64,000 nucleotides of DNA from Dyadobacter endophyticus (GCF_014641595.1 NZ_BMIA01000001.1:2356426-2420425), one strand, 5' to 3'; shown: positions 27,993 through 37,269, counted from the stretch's first letter. Notes: generated by a model not told the origin, from the sequence alone. Numbers and translations: made by a program.

Positions 27993-28733
27993 ATGAACTC
28001 ACTCGAAAATAAAGTAGCCCTCGTGACCGGCGCGTCAAGGGGAATAGGTGCCGCAGTAGCCTTTCATCTTGCCCGGGCAGGTGCAAAAATTATTGTAAAC
28101 TATACCAGTGGCGTGGAAGCGGCCCAACAAACGGTCGCAGCGATCGAAGCCGGCGGCGGAGAGGCCATTGCATTGCAGGCCGACGTAGCGAACCCGGCGC
28201 AAGTGAAAGACATGTTCGATGCGGCCATTACCCGCTTCGGCCAGATTGACGTGCTGGTCAACAATGCCGGCATTATGATTACCAAACTGCTCAAAGACAC
28301 CACCGACGAGGATTTCACCCGCCAGTTTGAAGTGAATGTGCGCGGCACCTTCAACACGCTGCGCGAAGCCGCTACCCGCCTGGCCGACGGGGGCAGCATT
28401 ATCAACTTCTCGTCCACCACCACGCGTGTGATGATGCCTACCTACGCGACATATGTAGCCACAAAAGGCGCCGTTGAGCAACTGACACGCGTTTTTGCGA
28501 AAGAAGTCGGTGCACGTGGCATCAACGTCAACGCAGTATTGCCCGGCCCTACCAATACCGAACTTTTCACGAAAGGAAAACCTCAGGAAGTAATCGACCG
28601 TCTCGCTTCCCTGAATGCCTTCAACCGGCTGGGCGAGCCCGAAGACATTGCCAAAACTGTCGCATTCCTCGCCAGCGATGACGCCAAATGGATCAGCGGG
28701 CAGAGTATCGGACTGAATGGCGCGATGGCTTAA
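27993..28733 (+). CDS. Short-chain dehydrogenase/reductase, FabG-like
   Basis: This 246-aa classical SDR has TGASRGIG (12-19), NNAG (90-93), Ser140 or Ser141 in NFSS, and the catalytic Tyr154-x3-Lys158 (YVATK). The C-terminal segment GQSIGLNGAMA is typical of 3-oxoacyl-ACP reductase/glucose-dehydrogenase-like SDRs. It is preceded by a terminator and promoter and followed by a hairpin in front of the GH28 gene. Substrate unknown; not necessarily fatty-acid synthesis. Confidence 0.9.
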   Translation: MNSLENKVALVTGASRGIGAAVAFHLARAGAKIIVNYTSGVEAAQQTVAAIEAGGGEAIALQADVANPAQVKDMFDAAITRFGQIDVLVNNAGIMITKLLKDTTDEDFTRQFEVNVRGTFNTLREAATRLADGGSIINFSSTTTRVMMPTYATYVATKGAVEQLTRVFAKEVGARGINVNAVLPGPTNTELFTKGKPQEVIDRLASLNAFNRLGEPEDIAKTVAFLASDDAKWISGQSIGLNGAMA

Positions 28734-28746
28734 TGGAGAAATAGTT

Positions 28747-28778
28747 GCAAATTGTGATGGATTTTTATCACAATTTGC
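28747..28778 (+). promoter_or_regulatory. Perfect 12-bp hairpin directly before the GH28 start codon
   Basis: GCAAATTGTGAT and ATCACAATTTGC pair perfectly around GGATTTTT. The stem ends 4 nt before ATG 28783 and starts 13 nt after the SDR stop. It could be a regulator operator, an RNA structure blocking ribosome access, or a weak terminator. Confidence 0.6.
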
Positions 28779-28782
28779 TGTC

Positions 28783-30111
28783 ATGAAGAAATATTGCCTG
28801 CTTGCTTTCCTGCTTTCAAATATTGCATTTTCCTCCTTTGCCCAGGTAAGCCGATCCGTCAACTTCCCCGACGGAACGAAAATACCTGCCTGGTTTTCAG
28901 ATACATCCAAAATAGAGCTAAAAAACCTTGGCAAGCAGTTTGTGATCACGGAGCATGGGGTTTCTACTGATAGCAACGTTGTTCAAACGGCCAAAATCCA
29001 GCGGGTAATCGACCAGGCGAATGCACAAGGCGGCGGCGTGGTAGTGATCCCGAAAGGTACATTTCTGAGCGGGGCATTGTTTTTCAAACCCAAAACACAC
29101 CTCTACGTCGCGGAAGGGGCCGTGCTGAAAGGCTCCGACAAGATCGCCGACTACCCGATCATGCCTTCGCGCATGGAGGGACAAAACCTCGATTACTTTC
29201 CGGCGCTGGTAAATGTCTACGGCGTGAACGGCTTTTCGATTTCGGGCAAGGGTACGATCGATGGCAACGGGCTGAATTACTGGAAAGCATTCTGGCAGCG
29301 ACGCAAGGAAAACCCGAATTGTACCAACCTCGAAGTGTCGCGCCCGCGGCTGGTCTTTATCTGGAAAAGCAACGATGTACAGGTCCAGGAAGTGACGCTT
29401 CAAAATTCGGGCTTCTGGACGAGCCATTATTACCAGTGCAACAACGTTAAAATACTGAATGTAAGGATCACCGCGCCGCATGAGCCGATCAAGGCGCCAA
29501 GTACGGACGCCATCGACCTGGATGTATGCAACAATGTGCTCGTGAAGGGCTGTTACCTCGCCGTAAACGACGATGCCATTGCATTGAAAGGTGGAAAAGG
29601 GCCTTATGCTGACCAGGATCCCCGTAACGGAGCCAACACGAATATCATCATCGAAGACACCAACTTCGGCTTTTGCCACGCGGCGCTTACGTGCGGGAGC
29701 GAGGCAATTCATAACAAAAATGTAGTGATGCGCAACTGCCATATCGTGAACGCCATGCGCGTCCTCTGGCTCAAAATGCGCCCCGACACGCCTCAGAAGT
29801 ACGAATTCATCAGTGTCGAAAACGTGGACGGCTATGCGTACAGCCTCATTTACGTAAAACCCTGGAGGCAGTTCTTCGATTTGAAGGGTAGAAAGGATGT
29901 CCCGCTCTCCTACTCGGACAACATCAGCCTGAAAAACATCAAACTGAAATGCGACGTGTTTTTCGATGTGAGCCCCGGCGAATATGACAAACTTTCGAAA
30001 TTCAGTTTTGAAAACCTGGATATTACGGCAAAAAACGCCTCTTATGATAAATCCGTGGTCAAAGACTTTAAGCTTGCGAACGTCAAGGTGAATGACAAGC
30101 TAACCCATTAG
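28783..30111 (+). CDS. GH28 polygalacturonase-like enzyme, secreted
   Basis: The 442-aa product starts at ATG 28783, from which a signal peptide runs to about residue 21 (SFAQ); the longer frame from 28717 lacks one. It is a right-handed beta-helix with the GH28 motifs in order: STDAIDLD (NTD-type), NDDAIALKGGKG (catalytic Asp pair), CHAALTCGSE (at the GHG position, here altered) and LWLKMRPDT (at the RIK position). It probably releases galacturonate-type residues from pectin or rhamnogalacturonan, fitting the nearby rhamnosidase and arabinan-type GH43 enzymes. It converges with the response regulator 3 bp away. Confidence 0.88.
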   Translation: MKKYCLLAFLLSNIAFSSFAQVSRSVNFPDGTKIPAWFSDTSKIELKNLGKQFVITEHGVSTDSNVVQTAKIQRVIDQANAQGGGVVVIPKGTFLSGALFFKPKTHLYVAEGAVLKGSDKIADYPIMPSRMEGQNLDYFPALVNVYGVNGFSISGKGTIDGNGLNYWKAFWQRRKENPNCTNLEVSRPRLVFIWKSNDVQVQEVTLQNSGFWTSHYYQCNNVKILNVRITAPHEPIKAPSTDAIDLDVCNNVLVKGCYLAVNDDAIALKGGKGPYADQDPRNGANTNIIIEDTNFGFCHAALTCGSEAIHNKNVVMRNCHIVNAMRVLWLKMRPDTPQKYEFISVENVDGYAYSLIYVKPWRQFFDLKGRKDVPLSYSDNISLKNIKLKCDVFFDVSPGEYDKLSKFSFENLDITAKNASYDKSVVKDFKLANVKVNDKLTH

Positions 30112-30114
30112 TAT

Positions 30115-30516
30115 TCAGCCACCCAGGCACTGGCAGGCCAGTTGGTAAAACTCGGCGACGAACGAATCGTAGGCGATGAATATGTCGGGCTTGGCGATAA
30201 AATCCTTTGCACCCGCGCGCATACACTTCTCGCGCGTGGACACAACGGATGAGGTTGAGGTGGCGAACACCGCAATATCCGGATAGGTGGTTTTGAGCTC
30301 GTCGATAATGTCGTAGCCATTTTTACCGGGCATATTCAGGTCCGAAAGAACCAGCTCGGGAAGCTCACGTGGCGATTCATGCAGCCATTCCGTCAATTGG
30401 TCGCCGTTACCGAACTCCCCGAGAATTTCGAATTCTCCGGAAGCCCTGAACGCCTCGGACATAAAGAAGCGCTCGTCTTCATCGTTTTCAACAATGGCAA
30501 GTCTGAATGTTCTCAT
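30115..30516 (-). CDS. Single-domain response regulator (CheY-like)
   Basis: This 133-aa protein is a receiver domain only. Asp59 (VLSDLNMPG) is the phospho-acceptor, residues 10-13 form the acidic pocket, and Lys109 in FIAKP is the conserved Lys. There is no output domain, so it probably relays phosphate or acts by protein contact. It begins 9 bp after the stop of the PAS histidine kinase and is its likely partner. Confidence 0.93.
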   Translation of the reverse strand: MRTFRLAIVENDEDERFFMSEAFRASGEFEILGEFGNGDQLTEWLHESPRELPELVLSDLNMPGKNGYDIIDELKTTYPDIAVFATSTSSVVSTREKCMRAGAKDFIAKPDIFIAYDSFVAEFYQLACQCLGG

Positions 30517-30525
30517 GCTCCGGTC

Positions 30526-32409
30526 TTATATCTTGGGTAAAACAATATGAAAACTGGCTCCATTTCCCTGCACCGATTCGGCCCAGATTTTACCCCGGTG
30601 CCGTTCGACGACCTTTTTGCAAACCGCCAGGCCGACACCATTCCCCTGATATTGATCTGAGAAATGCAGCCTCCTGAAAATTTCGAAGATCTTTTCCAGG
30701 TTTTGAGGTGAAATGCCTATCCCGTTGTCGTGCACAACAAACCTTACGCTGCCATCTTCCATCCAGGACTTCACCTGCACTTCCGGTGTGCTCCCGTTAG
30801 TAAATTTCAACGCATTGGCCAGCAGATTTTGAAAAAGCTGTACAAGCTGTACCCTGTCGCCGTAAATAAACGGCACGTCGCTATCGACACGGATATGCGC
30901 ACCCGATTGCTCAATGGCGTCGTTCAGGTTCTGGATCGCCTCCCCGATCACATTTGCTACTTTCAGCTTCTGGCGTTCCAGCCCTATCTTGCTGATCTGC
31001 GAATAATGCAGCAGGTTATCGATGAGATCGTGCATGCGCTGGGCCGCCAGAATGCCTTTTCCGATACTCGCTTTCAGGAGGTCGAACTTCTGCTGGTCGA
31101 GGTGCTGATCCATCAGGTGCAAAAAACTTCGCACCGTCCGAACAGGTTCTTTTAAATCGTGGGAAACGATGGCGGTGAACTGCTCCAATTCACGGTTTAC
31201 AGACGACAGCTCACCGTTAGTTACGGAAAGTTCCTCCGCGAGCTGTCTGTATTTGTCGGAACTCTCCTGCAATGCCTGCTCGCTCATTTTGCGCTCTGTA
31301 AGGTCGCGTGTCACTTTCGAAAAACCACTCAGCCGGCTCTCGGTGTCATAAACCGCGGTGATGACGATACTCGCCCAGAAACGACTCCCGTCTTTCCGCA
31401 AACGCCATCCCTCTTCCTCATATTTACCAGTCGACCTCGCTACTTTCAGTTCCCAGGCGGGCTTGCCGTTGAGTATATCCTCTTCCGGATAAAATATGGA
31501 GAAGTATTTTCCGATCACATCCTCGGCGCTGTAACCTTTAATACGTCTGGCGCCTTCGTTCCAGCTAATAATGCGCCCTTTCGTATCCAGCATAAATATC
31601 CCGTAATCGCCTACCTGCTCAACCAGGGAACGGTACCGGGCTTCACTCTGGCGCAGTATTTCCTCGTCTTTCAGTCGATGGGTCAGGTCGCGCGTGACCT
31701 TCGAATAACCGATAAGCATATTCCGGTCGTTGAACAGGGCGGTCAAAACCACACTTGCCCAAAACAGCGAGCCGCCCTTTTTGACCCGCCAGCCTTCCTC
31801 TCGGTACGAGCCGCTTTCGCTGGCGATCTGCAATTTCTTTTTCGGCTTCTCGTCGATAAGGTCGGCGGATAGATAAAACACCGAGAAATGCTTGCCGAGG
31901 ATCTCGCTTTCGGAATAACCGTGGATAAAAGTCCCGCCGTCGTTCCAGGTCATCACGTTTCCGTCCGGGTCGAGCATGAATATCGAATAATCCCTGATCG
32001 CCTCTACCATCAACCGGTAGCGCTCCTCGCTTTCGAGCAGATCGAATTCCCTTTTCTTCTGTTCATTAATATCGCGCAAAAGCACGCAGTACCCGGTGAG
32101 GTGCCCGGACTCGTCGAAAACCGGGGAATAAGAAGTTTCCGCCCAATACCTGGTGTGATCTTTCCTCATCTTCCAGCCCTCCACCACGAACTTTTTCTTT
32201 TTCAGGGCCTGATCGAGCTCATACCGGTATTTGATAGGATCGTCCTGGCCCTCGCCGATGGCATAAAACGGTTTGGCTTCTATTTCGGTAGCATCATAGC
32301 CTGTGATAGCGCTCGCCGCTGGGTTGCAAGTCGTTATTCTGCCTGTTTCGTCCAATAAAAAAATACCTTCGGCAAGGCTGCGAAAAATCAGGTCACTGTT
32401 CAAATGCAT
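30526..32409 (-). CDS. Multi-PAS sensor histidine kinase
   Basis: The 627-aa kinase has no membrane helix. Three PAS/PAC repeats lie at about 8-120, 130-245 and 255-370, each with a W.N or WNEG pattern and a FWAS/YWAE core, so the sensing is probably cytoplasmic (redox, light or small ligand). HisKA carries His417 (FTAIVSHDLKEPVRTVRSF), followed by a HATPase with N, G1 (DNGIGI) and G2 (GNGVGLAVCKKVVERHRG) boxes. The second and third PAS domains are close repeats. The response regulator follows at 9 bp. Confidence 0.93.
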   Translation of the reverse strand: MHLNSDLIFRSLAEGIFLLDETGRITTCNPAASAITGYDATEIEAKPFYAIGEGQDDPIKYRYELDQALKKKKFVVEGWKMRKDHTRYWAETSYSPVFDESGHLTGYCVLLRDINEQKKREFDLLESEERYRLMVEAIRDYSIFMLDPDGNVMTWNDGGTFIHGYSESEILGKHFSVFYLSADLIDEKPKKKLQIASESGSYREEGWRVKKGGSLFWASVVLTALFNDRNMLIGYSKVTRDLTHRLKDEEILRQSEARYRSLVEQVGDYGIFMLDTKGRIISWNEGARRIKGYSAEDVIGKYFSIFYPEEDILNGKPAWELKVARSTGKYEEEGWRLRKDGSRFWASIVITAVYDTESRLSGFSKVTRDLTERKMSEQALQESSDKYRQLAEELSVTNGELSSVNRELEQFTAIVSHDLKEPVRTVRSFLHLMDQHLDQQKFDLLKASIGKGILAAQRMHDLIDNLLHYSQISKIGLERQKLKVANVIGEAIQNLNDAIEQSGAHIRVDSDVPFIYGDRVQLVQLFQNLLANALKFTNGSTPEVQVKSWMEDGSVRFVVHDNGIGISPQNLEKIFEIFRRLHFSDQYQGNGVGLAVCKKVVERHRGKIWAESVQGNGASFHIVLPKI

Positions 32410-32521
32410 GCTTGGGTAAGGTATAAGTCAAATCGGGAAGAACCCAGCAAATTCCGTGCCAAAAAATCAGGCGTACCGGAACAAAGCCAGTACGCCTGAA
32501 TTACATTCACATCCATGGTTT

Positions 32522-33268
32522 TTAACCAATATGGTGCCCGGCAACATGGCCTCCATCGAGGTTGATCACTTCGCCGGTGATGAAGTTGCTGCCGGCCAGG
32601 TACAATGCGAGCTGGGCAACGTCTTCCGTTTCTCCGATGCGGTCTACCAGGTGCAGGCCTGCAAGGCTGTCGGCATCGCTCACACCCGTTTTCGCTTGGA
32701 GCGGGCTGCGGATAATGCCTGGTGCGATAGCGTTCACACGTATGTTGTTTCTGCCAAATTCCGCGGCGAGCTGGCGTGTCAATGCATGAATGCCTCCCTT
32801 GCTCGAAATGGGCGCAGTTGCAGGGAAGCCGCCGATCGCGTGATCCACCAGCACGGTACCGATGTTGATGATCGAACCGTCGCCTTGTTGCAGCATTTGG
32901 GTAATCGCCGCCTGGCTGGTAAAAAATGTCCCCTTCAAGTTGATATCGAGGAAATAATCCAGATGCGCTTCGTCTACTTCGAGAAAATTACGCGGTTCAA
33001 ATACACCCGCATTATTCACCAGCACATCCACGCCGCCGAATTCGCGAACTGCCGTATCGACCAGCAACTGGCCGGTCGATTTTTTACTGATGTCGCCCGG
33101 TACCATCACCAGGCGGTCGTGGTTACCCAGCTCGTTATACGTCGCGGTGAGGTTATCCGCGTTGGCCGAGTTGATGACCACATGATGGCCATGTTCCAGA
33201 AACAGGATTGCTACCGCTTTGCCGATGCCCGTAGACGCGCCGGTTACGATAATTGTTTGCTTTTTCAC
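32522..33268 (-). CDS. SDR-family protein with catalytic Tyr missing
   Basis: The 248-aa protein has the SDR cofactor motif TGASTGIG (9-16) and NNAG (86-89), plus the NxGG-type C-terminus (INLDGGHVAGHH). At the active site the usual Tyr-x3-Lys reads Pro154-Ile-Ser-Ser-Lys158, and the usual Ser in the NISS position is Gly-Thr (138-139). I confirmed the Pro codon (CCC) on the minus strand. It is likely to bind NAD(P) but may lack ordinary dehydrogenase activity or use another acid. It lies 18 bp from the tautomerase gene, probably co-transcribed. Confidence 0.85.
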   Translation of the reverse strand: MKKQTIIVTGASTGIGKAVAILFLEHGHHVVINSANADNLTATYNELGNHDRLVMVPGDISKKSTGQLLVDTAVREFGGVDVLVNNAGVFEPRNFLEVDEAHLDYFLDINLKGTFFTSQAAITQMLQQGDGSIINIGTVLVDHAIGGFPATAPISSKGGIHALTRQLAAEFGRNNIRVNAIAPGIIRSPLQAKTGVSDADSLAGLHLVDRIGETEDVAQLALYLAGSNFITGEVINLDGGHVAGHHIG

Positions 33269-33286
33269 GATGATTTGTCAGGTTTG

Positions 33287-33508
33287 TTATTGATTTCTGT
33301 TTGCTGTAATACCTTTTTCGCGTAGCACCGACACCTGTTCCCCGGCGTAGCCCCAGTCGTCCAGTTCCACCTCCTGTATTACCACGTGGGTCAGTTGGGG
33401 GTCTTTGTCGAGGACTTCGGTGATCAGCTGCGTTACCCCGGCGATAAGTTCTTGTTTTTGCTTGCGGGTAACCCCTTCACGGGTTACCTCAATTTTTACA
33501 TATGGCAT
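33287..33508 (-). CDS. 4-oxalocrotonate tautomerase-family protein
   Basis: The 73-aa product starts at ATG 33508 (MPYVKIEV), which exposes the catalytic N-terminal Pro1 after Met removal. The pattern VTREGVTRKQKQELIAGVTQ and HVVIQEVELDDWGYAGE fits the 4-OT family of small hexameric tautomerases. The frame reaches 33925 but the extra part overlaps the divergent YegD gene. It is upstream of the SDR in the same transcript. Substrate unknown. Confidence 0.9.
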   Translation of the reverse strand: MPYVKIEVTREGVTRKQKQELIAGVTQLITEVLDKDPQLTHVVIQEVELDDWGYAGEQVSVLREKGITANRNQ

Positions 33509-33687
33509 GATTTCTGTCTTTAAAAGGGTTATCAATACATTTGATGTCAATTCCTTACTCCGTTTTGACCATACAAAGGAACCCGGTTGCCGACAGACCA
33601 TTACGTGACATACATCACAAGTATCGTCCTTCCCATTTGCATTGCCGGGCAAATAGTGAGAAATTGCGCCCCCAATTTTCCAATACA

Positions 33688-34947
33688 ATGACAACTCCTG
33701 TTTTCTGCGGCATCGATTTCGGCACTTCCAATTCCAGCCTCGCAATAGCAAACCAAGACGACGTTTTCCTGATCCCGGTTGAAAACGAACATAAGACGAT
33801 CCCCAGCGCGATGTTTTTCGCACGAAAGGACAACGAGGCATTCTTCGGCCGCGCAGCCATGGAACGTTTCCTGGGCCGGCACCCGGGCAGGTTAATGCGA
33901 AGTTTGAAACGCGTGCTCGGAACACCCGCCATGCGCCAGGGTACGATGGTGAATGGTGAATTGATGAAATTCGACCAGATTGTCGCCGCTTTTCTCGACC
34001 AGATGAAGCAGAAGGCAGAAGCCGACACCGGCACCGAACTGAAACATGTGGTAATGGGTCGGCCGGTGCATTTTATCGATAACGACCCTGCTGCCGACGA
34101 ACGCGCGGAAAACGAATTGAAGGCGATCGCTAAAAGCCTGGGTTTCGAACATGTCGGTTTCCAGTTTGAACCGATCGCGGCTGCATTTGCGCACGAGGCG
34201 CGGGTAACGGGCGAAAAACTCGCCCTGGTGGTGGATCTCGGCGGCGGGACTTCCGATTTCACGATCATCCGTCTTTCCAAAGACAATGCCCGCAAACACG
34301 ACCGCAGCGGTGATATTCTGGCCAACACAGGTGTGCGACTCGGCGGCAACGACTTCGATAAGGACCTGAGCCTCGCACGCATGATGCCGGAGCTGGGCTT
34401 CCGCACAACCTACGGCACCAAGAACCTCGAAGTACCGTCCTACCATTATTTCGACCTTTCGGAATGGAGCAAGGTCAACTTCCTGTACACCAACCGCACG
34501 ATATTCCAGGCCAAGCAGCTCCTCCGCGAAACGCATTCGCCTGAGAAATACGGAAGGCTCATCAGCGTCCTGGAACAGGAAAGCGGCCACGCAGTACTTG
34601 CCGAAACCGAAAACATCAAGATCGGCCTCACGCAAAGCGACGCCTATGTGGCCTCCCTCCCATTTATAGACGAAAACTTACAGATCAACGTCGAACGCGA
34701 AGTGTTCAATGAAGCGATCAGCACCAAAACACAGCGCATTATCGACGCGGCCAAGCAATGCTTGCAAAGCGCGGGCATCGCGCCGGAAGCCATTGCCCTG
34801 GTGATCATGACCGGCGGCTCCACGGAAATCCCGCTCATCCAGGAACGTTTCCGCGAACTGTTCCCTGCCGCCGAGTGGTCGGAAGAGAACAAGCTATCGA
34901 GCGTAGGACTAGGATTAGCCTACGACGCCCGCAGCCGGTTCTCCTGA
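33688..34947 (+). CDS. yegD: YegD-like Hsp70 family protein
   Basis: The 419-aa actin-fold ATPase starts at ATG 33688 (MTTPVFCGIDFGTSNSSLAIA); the earlier Met at 33541 lies in the divergent promoter region. Phosphate-1 (GIDFGTSNSS), phosphate-2 (LVVDLGGGTSDFTII) and adenosine (MTGGSTEIPLI) motifs are present. There is no long substrate-binding domain, as in E. coli YegD, and the FQYEPIAAAF segment is also conserved. Role in the cell is unknown; it is probably a nucleotide-binding chaperone-like protein. It ends 103 bp before the UPF0261 gene. Confidence 0.9.
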   Translation: MTTPVFCGIDFGTSNSSLAIANQDDVFLIPVENEHKTIPSAMFFARKDNEAFFGRAAMERFLGRHPGRLMRSLKRVLGTPAMRQGTMVNGELMKFDQIVAAFLDQMKQKAEADTGTELKHVVMGRPVHFIDNDPAADERAENELKAIAKSLGFEHVGFQFEPIAAAFAHEARVTGEKLALVVDLGGGTSDFTIIRLSKDNARKHDRSGDILANTGVRLGGNDFDKDLSLARMMPELGFRTTYGTKNLEVPSYHYFDLSEWSKVNFLYTNRTIFQAKQLLRETHSPEKYGRLISVLEQESGHAVLAETENIKIGLTQSDAYVASLPFIDENLQINVEREVFNEAISTKTQRIIDAAKQCLQSAGIAPEAIALVIMTGGSTEIPLIQERFRELFPAAEWSEENKLSSVGLGLAYDARSRFS

Positions 34948-35050
34948 TAAACGCGCCGGGGTATTGCGCCGCTTTCCACCGATTTTAGGTCGATGGGTAA
35001 AACCATGCCCGGGTTTGCTTCGGATACCGATATCTGGTTATACTTGCATT

Positions 35051-36274
35051 ATGGCAGTTTCAGACAAAAGCATTTTAATACTCGGCTGTTTTGATACCAA
35101 GGGCGACGTGTTTTCCTACCTCAGGAATTGCATTATCGGACGCGGCGAAACGGTGATTAGTGTCAATACAGGCATTTTTGGAACTACAAAGGCGTTTCCC
35201 GTCGACTTCGAAGCCGATCGTGTCGCCGCCGAAGCTGGCCACGATATTTCCGACCTCCGCCGCGACCGCGACCGGGGCAAGGCGATCGATGTCATGGGCC
35301 GGGGCGCTTCGCAACTGGTTTCACAACTTTATGCCGAAGGAAAAATCAAAGCTGTGGCCGGGATGGGAGGAGGTGGAGGCACTTACATTGCACTTTCGGC
35401 CATGCAGGGCATCCCATTCGGCGTGCCCAAAGTTTGCCTGACGACCCTGGCCACAAAAGACCTCTCCCGGCAGATTGGCGATAAGGACGTTATGCTGATC
35501 CCGTCCGTGGTGGACGTGGCCGGAATGAACCATATTTTAAGACAATTGGTAGCACAAGCCGCTGCGGCAATATGCGCAATGGCTAATGTCGAAACCGTTG
35601 ACACCAGCACAAAGGTGCGCAGCATTGCCATCAGTATGTTCGGGAACACCACGCCGTGCGTCGACAAATGCACCGAGCTCCTCACCCATGCCGGCTACGA
35701 AGTGCTCTCCTTCCACGCCACCGGCGTAGGCGGCAAGACGATGGAATCGCTCATTCGCGAAGGCTGTTTCGACGCGGTGCTCGACATTACCACCACCGAG
35801 CTGGCCGACGATTTGTGTGGCGGCATTTGCAGCGCCGGGCCCGAAAGGCTCACGGCTGCGGCAGATATGGGCATTCCGCAAGTAGTGGTGCCGGGCTGTA
35901 TGGATATGGTCAACTTTGCCCACCCAGACACCATCCCGCACGCATTCGTGGCTAGGCAGCTGTACAGCTGGGCGCCCGACGTGACGCTCATGCGTACGGA
36001 TGAGCGCGAGAATGCGATCCTGGGTGAGCGCCTGGCGCGCAAGGTAAGCCGGTCGCCGGTACCTGCTGCCGTTGTGCTACCGCTGCGTGGCATTTCGCAA
36101 GTAGCCTCGGAAGGGGGGATTTTTCATAACCCGGTAGCCGACGAGGCATTGTTTGCCGCGATCCGGGCCCATGTATCCGGCGACGTATCGGTGACCGAGG
36201 CAAATACGCACATCAACGACCCGGCATTTGCCCATTTGCTGGTAGAAACTTTGCTGGGCCTAATGCAGAAATAG
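35051..36274 (+). CDS. UPF0261 / Tm-1-like ATP-binding domain protein
   Basis: The 407-aa protein starts at ATG 35051 (MAVSDKSILILGCFDTKGDVFSYLR); the longer frame from 34964 is not supported. It has the UPF0261 hallmarks GMGGGGGTYIALSAMQGIPFGVPKV and CGGICSAGPERLTAA. In plants and fungi this domain is fused to a TIM-barrel PEP-hydrolase-like domain, as in tomato Tm-1, which inhibits tobamovirus replication. Here the barrel is encoded by the next gene (50 bp downstream), so the two probably act together. The metabolic role is unknown. Confidence 0.88.
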   Translation: MAVSDKSILILGCFDTKGDVFSYLRNCIIGRGETVISVNTGIFGTTKAFPVDFEADRVAAEAGHDISDLRRDRDRGKAIDVMGRGASQLVSQLYAEGKIKAVAGMGGGGGTYIALSAMQGIPFGVPKVCLTTLATKDLSRQIGDKDVMLIPSVVDVAGMNHILRQLVAQAAAAICAMANVETVDTSTKVRSIAISMFGNTTPCVDKCTELLTHAGYEVLSFHATGVGGKTMESLIREGCFDAVLDITTTELADDLCGGICSAGPERLTAAADMGIPQVVVPGCMDMVNFAHPDTIPHAFVARQLYSWAPDVTLMRTDERENAILGERLARKVSRSPVPAAVVLPLRGISQVASEGGIFHNPVADEALFAAIRAHVSGDVSVTEANTHINDPAFAHLLVETLLGLMQK

Positions 36275-36324
36275 TAAAGAAAAATAAATGAGTCTTATCA
36301 TTAAATAACCAGAACCGAAACAAT

Positions 36325-37191
36325 ATGCCTAACCCATGGACAGGTAAGGGAAATCCCTATACGAAACAGGAAGTAAAAGACCGTCTGCAAGCTACAATAG
36401 ACCAGGGAAAAGCAATCATTGCAGCTGGTGCCGGCACGGGTATCAGTGCCAAGTTCATCGAAAAAGGCGGTGCCGACCTCATTATCATCTACAATTCAGG
36501 GCGCTTTCGGATGGCCGGTCATGGGTCTACGGCGGGCCTGATGGCGTATGGCGACGCGAATGCAGTGGCCATGGAAATCGGTGAGTTCGAGGTACTGCCC
36601 GTGGTGGAAGAAATACCGGTAATATGCGGTGTACACGGCTCCGACCCGCGCCGCCGAATGTGGCACCACTTGCTGAAAGTAAAGGAAATGGGCTTTTCGG
36701 GCGTCAACAACTTCCCTACCCACAGCATTGTGGACGGGCATTTCAGGCAAGTACTGGAAGAAACCGGGATGGGTTTTGCCAAAGAGGTGGAGATGATCAG
36801 GCTGGCGACGATGATGGATCTTTTCTCGATCGTATACGTGGCTACGCCCGAAGAGGCGCGCCAGATGGCAGAAGTAGGTGCGGATGCGATCATTGCGCAC
36901 GTCGGCACTACTGTGGGCGGTTCTATCGGCGTAGTAGATGCTACTTGTAGCATGGACGAAGCCATTGAACGCACGCAGCTAATCGGCGATGCGGCACGCA
37001 ATGTCAACCCCGATGTGTTCGTACTCGCTCACGGCGGACCCGTGAATACCCCGGCGGACGTCCGCGAAGTACTATCGAAAAGCGACATCCACGGCTTTGT
37101 GGGCGCATCTTCCCTCGAACGCATGGGGATAGAGCAATCGCTCACCGAACTGACGCGGGATTTTAAACGGTTGACGTTGGGGAATGGGTGA
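36325..37191 (+). CDS. PEP-hydrolase-like TIM-barrel protein (Tm-1 C-domain homologue)
   Basis: The 288-aa TIM barrel has the signatures AAGAGTGISAKFIEKGGADLIIIYNSGRFRM, VCGVHGSDPRRRM and a glycine-rich LAHGGPVNTPADV phosphate loop. It belongs to the phosphoenolpyruvate hydrolase family (PF09370) and is the partner domain of UPF0261 in Tm-1. It follows the UPF0261 gene, so the pair is a split form of the plant/fungal fusion. Substrate is unproven; PEP hydrolase activity is a family-level name. Confidence 0.88.
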   Translation: MPNPWTGKGNPYTKQEVKDRLQATIDQGKAIIAAGAGTGISAKFIEKGGADLIIIYNSGRFRMAGHGSTAGLMAYGDANAVAMEIGEFEVLPVVEEIPVICGVHGSDPRRRMWHHLLKVKEMGFSGVNNFPTHSIVDGHFRQVLEETGMGFAKEVEMIRLATMMDLFSIVYVATPEEARQMAEVGADAIIAHVGTTVGGSIGVVDATCSMDEAIERTQLIGDAARNVNPDVFVLAHGGPVNTPADVREVLSKSDIHGFVGASSLERMGIEQSLTELTRDFKRLTLGNG

Positions 37192-37269
37192 TGACGGCCG
37201 ACTGCTGAGTCAGTTGAAAAGCATCTGCCGAAATAAGTCAAGTGGTCGGCGATCCGCGGCCGGCCGTCA
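37192..37269. repeat. Inverted TGACGGCCG elements between convergent genes
   Basis: TGACGGCCG (37192-37200) and its inverse CGGCCGTCA (37261-37269) flank an imperfect palindrome between the Tm-1-like pair and the convergent peroxiredoxin. Similar GACGGC-rich segments occur at 7790-7815 and 53850-53890, suggesting a low-copy dispersed element or degenerate terminators. Confidence 0.35.

Noticed and set aside
28035..28976. A 313-codon minus-strand frame over the SDR and GH28 start
   Set aside because: It overlaps two well-supported genes and has no domain.
32456..33325. A 289-codon plus-strand frame over the SDR gene
   Set aside because: Antisense of a protein with intact SDR nucleotide-binding motifs.
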